DNA from: JAVVHH01 sp964613945
GTDB lineage: Bacteria > Pseudomonadota > Alphaproteobacteria > Acetobacterales > Acetobacteraceae
Length of the DNA stretch: 64,000 nt
Direction: 5' to 3'
Assembly (NCBI GenBank): GCA_964613945.1
Contig: CAZTJC010000001.1
Location: 186,001 to 250,000 of the forward strand
Shown: one piece after another, positions 60,993-64,000 of the stretch
Layout: every line of letters starts with the position of its first letter
Numbering within the stretch: position 1 is the stretch's first letter
Translations under genes and position numbers: made by a program
The notes under the pieces: generated by a model
Databases searched by the model: none
Told to the model about the DNA's origin: nothing
What the model saw: only the letters and a program-made list of their open reading frames with translations

Positions 60993-61139
60993 CTACCCGG
61001 GTGATCTCGCCTCGGCTTGGATCTGACGCCGGGCTTCGTCCCAGAACGCGATGTCGCCGCCAGTGGGCTGGCCAGCCTGCTGCCAGAGAAAGTAGGCCCG
61101 CAGCCGGATGGCTTCGAGCAGATCGCCGTCGACTGACAT
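60993..61139 (-). CDS. DUF2934 small protein
   Basis: 48 residues. The conserved DUF2934 pattern is seen (AIRLRAYFLWQQAGQPTGGD, then FWDEARRQIQAEA). A short soluble protein found singly or as a domain in soil and root-associated bacteria; function unknown. The ATG at 61139 has only a weak ribosome site. It converges on the antiporter gene. Confidence 0.65.
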   Translation of the reverse strand: MSVDGDLLEAIRLRAYFLWQQAGQPTGGDIAFWDEARRQIQAEARSPG

Positions 61140-61235
61140 GGCTTCGAGCCTAGCCGGGTCAGCCCCCGGTCGACAACATCTTGCGCCGGACTGCTGTTTC
61201 ACGGTTCTGTCGCCGTCATCGTTGGAGATAGTACC

Positions 61236-62549
61236 TTGAGCAGTCCGAGCGCCAATCCACTCGCCACCGAACCTCCCGACGACATCAAGCGACGTCTCAA
61301 GAACATCTTCGGCGGCTCGATCGGCAATCTGATCGAGTGGTATGATTTCTACGTCTACAACGCCTTTGCGCTGTATTTCGCCAAGTTCTTCTCCAGCAGC
61401 AGCGATCCCACGGCACAGTTCCTCACCGTGTTCGGCATCTATGCCATCGCGTTCTTCATTCGCCCCGTCGGCGGCATTCTGCTCGGCAACTACGCCGACC
61501 GTGCCGGGCGCCGCGCCTCGCTGACGCTGTCCGTCATGCTGATGTGCGCCGGGTCATTCATCATTTGCGTCATTCCGACCTACCAACAGATCGGTGTCTG
61601 GGCGCCAATCCTGCTGCTTCTGGCTCGCCTGCTGCAGGGATTGTCGCTCGGCGGCGAATACGCGACGTCGGCCACCTACCTTTCGGAAATGGCGGTCGCA
61701 AAGCATCGCGGCTTCTACAGCTCGTTCCAGTACGTGACGCTGATCGGCGGCCAAGTGCTCGCGGCTCTGGTGCTGCTGGTGATGCAGGGTATGTTCACTT
61801 CCGCGCAGCTCGAAAATTGGGGATGGCGGGTTCCCTTCTTCCTCGGTGCCCTGTGCGCCGTTTACGGCCTGTATCTGCGCCGCAACCTCGAGGAAAGCCC
61901 GGAGTTCCTGGCCGCACAGGCTCGCCGTGTCGGTCCACGCAAGCCGCTCGCCGAACTGTTCCATCACCCCCGCGAGTTGCTGCTGGTGTTCGGCCTGACC
62001 ATGGGCGGCACGGCGGCGTTCTACACCTTCAGCACATACATGCCGACCTTCCTGGCCAACACCGTCAAGCTGCCGCGCGACCAGGCCAACCTGCTTTCGT
62101 TCATTACGTTGTTCTGCTTCGCCGCTATGCAGCCGATCATGGGCGCCATCAGCGACCGCGTCGGCCGCAAGCCGGTGCTGCTGTGGTTCGGCATCGCCGG
62201 CACGCTATGCACCTACTGGATCATGACCACCATGGCCCAGACCCGCGACTTCACCGGCATCCTGCTGCTGCTGCTGTTCGCGCTGCTGATCGTGTCGGGC
62301 TACACCAGCATCAATGCCGTGGTGAAGGCGGAGCTGTTCCCGGCGGAGGTTCGCGCTTTGGGCGTCGGGCTACCTTATGCGGTGGCGGCCAGCGTGTTCG
62401 GCGGCACCGCGCCATACATCGCACTTTGGTTCAAGGACCAGGGACACGAGACCTGGTTCTTCATCTACATCACAGTGCTGATCTTCGGCTCGCTGCTCGT
62501 CTACGCGACGATGCGGGACACCAAGCAGACGTCACGCATTCAAAGCTGA
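61236..62549 (+). CDS. MFS transporter, metabolite:H+ symporter (KgtP/ProP-like) family
   Basis: 437 residues, 12 membrane helices, from TTG. The MHS signature GGSIGNLIEWYDFYVYNAFA starts helix 1; loop 2-3 is GNYADRAGRRASLTLSVML; RLLQGLSLGGEYATSATYLS marks helices 4-5; loop 8-9 is ISDRVGRKPVLLWFGIAGT. The closest group is dicarboxylate/2-oxoglutarate permease (KgtP). It is probably a proton-coupled importer of an organic acid; exact substrate unproven. A strong bidirectional terminator follows. Confidence 0.92.
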   Translation: MSSPSANPLATEPPDDIKRRLKNIFGGSIGNLIEWYDFYVYNAFALYFAKFFSSSSDPTAQFLTVFGIYAIAFFIRPVGGILLGNYADRAGRRASLTLSVMLMCAGSFIICVIPTYQQIGVWAPILLLLARLLQGLSLGGEYATSATYLSEMAVAKHRGFYSSFQYVTLIGGQVLAALVLLVMQGMFTSAQLENWGWRVPFFLGALCAVYGLYLRRNLEESPEFLAAQARRVGPRKPLAELFHHPRELLLVFGLTMGGTAAFYTFSTYMPTFLANTVKLPRDQANLLSFITLFCFAAMQPIMGAISDRVGRKPVLLWFGIAGTLCTYWIMTTMAQTRDFTGILLLLLFALLIVSGYTSINAVVKAELFPAEVRALGVGLPYAVAASVFGGTAPYIALWFKDQGHETWFFIYITVLIFGSLLVYATMRDTKQTSRIQS

Positions 62550-62568
62550 CATCGAGGTAGGCGTGAAA

Positions 62569-62594
62569 GTCCGGCGCTGCCCTCAGCGCCGGAC
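62569..62594. terminator. Bidirectional intrinsic terminator
   Basis: GTCCGGCGCTG (62569-62579) pairs perfectly with CAGCGCCGGAC (62584-62594) across a 4-nt loop. The plus side is followed by CAGTCTTTCTTT and the minus side by ACTTTCACGCC. It sits between the convergent MFS and bactofilin genes. Confidence 0.88.
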
Positions 62595-62604
62595 CAGTCT
62601 TTCT

Positions 62605-63345
62605 TTACAGCTCGGACGGCTTGGGCGCTTCGACCTGCCTGACGTCGCCGGACTTCACGTCCAGCGTCATCATCTTCAGCTCGCCGGTGATCTGGCCGCC
62701 ATCTTCGACCTGCAGGCGGCGGTAATGCGCGGTGCCCAGCACCTTGCCCGTCGCCCGAACGATCAGATTGCTGCGTGCGGTCAGCGTGCCGTCGATCACG
62801 CCGGCGATCTCGGCCTCCTCGACCTCCACGGCGCCCTTAAACACCCCGCCCTGCGCGATCGACAGCTCGGTCGCATGGATCATGCTGGCCTCGACCGTGC
62901 CTTCGACGACGAGGCGCTCGGCATCCTGCACCGTGCCCTGCACGGAGATGCCCTTACCAACTACGAGCGTGCGGCGCTCGGTCGGCACGGCGGGGCGTTG
63001 CGGCGGCTGCATGCCGGGACGCGGGGGCGCACCCGGCATACCGCCGGGACCCGACTGCATACCGGAGGCGGAGCCAGGCGCAGAGCCCGGCGTGACACCG
63101 GACATCCCGCCTTGGGGAGCGCCCATCGGGGTTGGCGGCTGAGATGAACCGGGGAACGGCGTACGGGCCATGGGCTGAGGTTCTTTCATTGGAGGACTCA
63201 CGAGGGATCCGGCCGGCGGAGTGCCGGCGGGCTTGGCAAACGAACTGGCCGACGGCATGCCGACCGGAACCGGCTCGGCAGGTATGGGAGAGGTCTCGGG
63301 CATGTCATCGGGTTTACGGCGCTTGAACAAGCGGGCCTCCTCCAA
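62605..63345 (-). CDS. Bactofilin (polymer-forming cytoskeletal protein)
   Basis: 246 residues. The C-terminal DUF583 beta-helix (about 122-228) is clear: RTLVVGKGISVQGTVQDAER, LVVEGTVEASMIHATELSIA, GVFKGAVEVEEAEIAGVIDG, LIVRATGKVLGTAHYRRLQV. It forms filaments that scaffold cell-wall or stalk machinery. The first 120 residues are unusually long, disordered and rich in Pro, Gly, Met and Ser; most bactofilins have a far shorter tail. A basic RLFKRRKPDD head may meet the membrane. No peptidase (LmdC/M23) gene is adjacent. Confidence 0.93.
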   Translation of the reverse strand: MEEARLFKRRKPDDMPETSPIPAEPVPVGMPSASSFAKPAGTPPAGSLVSPPMKEPQPMARTPFPGSSQPPTPMGAPQGGMSGVTPGSAPGSASGMQSGPGGMPGAPPRPGMQPPQRPAVPTERRTLVVGKGISVQGTVQDAERLVVEGTVEASMIHATELSIAQGGVFKGAVEVEEAEIAGVIDGTLTARSNLIVRATGKVLGTAHYRRLQVEDGGQITGELKMMTLDVKSGDVRQVEAPKPSEL

Positions 63346-63424
63346 GATCGGGCGCCGCTCCGGCCGTTGATCGACCGTGCGCGGGGGCCAGGTGGAACAT
63401 CACCGACGCCATAAGAATCGGCGC

Positions 63425-63441
63425 CGGAGCCGTTAGCTCCG
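63425..63441. terminator. Small hairpin downstream of the EI24 gene
   Basis: CGGAGC, 5-nt loop, GCTCCG. On the minus strand it lies about 50 nt after the EI24 stop and is followed by GCGCCGATTCTTA. Short stem and weak T-run, so only a possible terminator. The rest of 63346-63490 shows no gene. Confidence 0.35.
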
Positions 63442-63490
63442 CAGAGCGAGTTTGTCGCCTAACACGCTCGGCTCGCGGGTCACAACCCGA

Positions 63491-64000
63491 CTAGCGGTTG
63501 CAAAATACATGGACCATCGCGGCGATGCCCACGACGGGCACCAGCAGATTGAGCGGCGGCAGAGTGCTGGCCAGCGCCAAAACGACGCCGGGCACCACCG
63601 CGGCAAGCCGCCGCTGCCGGTAGAGTGCCAGCGCGTCGGGCCGGCTCATCCGCCGCATCGCCACGCCCACGAACAACCCCCGCCCGATTGCCCATCCCGT
63701 CACCAGATAGCCGAGCACCAGCCCCACGCCTGGCAGCAGCACCGACGCGATCAACGTCGCCACCTGCAGGAGCAGCACCTGCCCTGCCAGGACGACGCCG
63801 TCCCACCCCTGTTCGGTCAGCGGTGCCCAGACCGGGGGCGACAACCCAGGGTAGTAGCGTCGCTCCACGGCCCCGGCGATCCGGTCCAGATAGAAGGTGG
63901 CGATCAGCAGCGCGACCGGCACATACAGCCAGATCGCCACCAACAGCACGGCAATGCCACCGAGCAGCCCAACGAGCCAGCCCATCCATCCACCCTGCGC
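63491..64000 (-). CDS. EI24-domain membrane protein (CysZ-like), N-terminus beyond window
   Basis: At least 170 residues, the frame open through the right edge. Hydrophobic segments LLGGIAVLLVAIWLYVPVAL, VLLLQVATLIASVLLPGVGL, and PLNLLVPVVGIAAMVHVF are visible. The EI24/CysZ pattern is seen in LIATFYLDRIAGAVERRYYP and GYLVTGWAIGRGLFVGVAMR. CysZ imports sulfate; the alphaproteobacterial EI24 group is uncharacterised. An internal ATG at 63985 begins MGWLVGLLGG, but family members have additional N-terminal sequence, so the gene is probably partial. Confidence 0.8.
   Translation of the reverse strand, partial: AQGGWMGWLVGLLGGIAVLLVAIWLYVPVALLIATFYLDRIAGAVERRYYPGLSPPVWAPLTEQGWDGVVLAGQVLLLQVATLIASVLLPGVGLVLGYLVTGWAIGRGLFVGVAMRRMSRPDALALYRQRRLAAVVPGVVLALASTLPPLNLLVPVVGIAAMVHVFCNR

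Overview
The window is a gene-dense, GC-rich bacterial chromosome segment. It looks alphaproteobacterial, most likely from an acetic-acid-bacterium or Rhodospirillales relative (Acetobacteraceae-like). The evidence is the block RNase D - arabinose-5-phosphate isomerase - lptC - lptA - lptB - rpoN - hpf, the NDUFA9-type reductase, DUF6111/DUF1285/DUF2161 proteins and a long-form HPF. Family names come from recognising motifs by eye, with no database search. I found no insertion sequence, prophage, CRISPR array or rRNA.

Layout. 1-4.7 kb: a quinate/shikimate-to-protocatechuate module (pcaH partial, quiC, aroQ on the minus strand), divergent from a TetR regulator with a perfect 16-bp palindrome between them, then HbpS/GlcG-like and DUF2161 genes. 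4.8-8.7 kb: an overlapping minus-strand set of FAD oxidoreductase, family 25 glycosyltransferase and an iron-sulfur (6-4)-type photolyase. 8.7-13.2 kb: plus-strand sixA-like, CHAD, nuclease, gltA and a DUF1127 gene. 13.2-21 kb: minus-strand GST, gltB, gltD and an NDUFA9-like gene. 21.1-27.5 kb: tRNA-Leu(CAG), rnd, then the LPS precursor/export genes, rpoN and hpf.

27.4-36.5 kb: housekeeping genes (rsmI, a PBP-activator-like lipoprotein, a PhoR-type kinase, CsbD, trpS, an MsbA-like exporter, cca, DUF6111, Nudix, DUF1285). 36.6-43.3 kb: a tightly overlapped MoxR - DUF58 - DUF4159 - vWA/amidotransferase-like membrane operon. 43.4-47.5 kb: a TspO-like protein, an ankyrin-type exported protein, an SbmA/YddA-like ABC exporter, a decayed DUF1835/DUF3658 gene and arfB.

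47.6-51.7 kb: the most unusual locus. A single-chain LivH-LivM permease fusion overlaps a LivG-like ATPase that has lost its H-loop histidine, and this overlaps a glycosidase-like protein carrying three DUF5648 repeats. 51.7-64 kb: an FAD/Fe-S 2-hydroxyacid dehydrogenase with a glyoxylate aminotransferase, mobA, an old yellow enzyme, an O-antigen-type flippase, a stand-alone receiver, a Ca/H antiporter, DUF2934, an MHS-family MFS transporter, a bactofilin and a partial EI24 membrane protein.

Most operons are compact, with 1-8 nt overlaps and many GTG/TTG starts. For three genes (rnd, the antiporter and the TspO-like gene) homology points to a start where no ATG/GTG/TTG exists. Those starts are flagged as uncertain.
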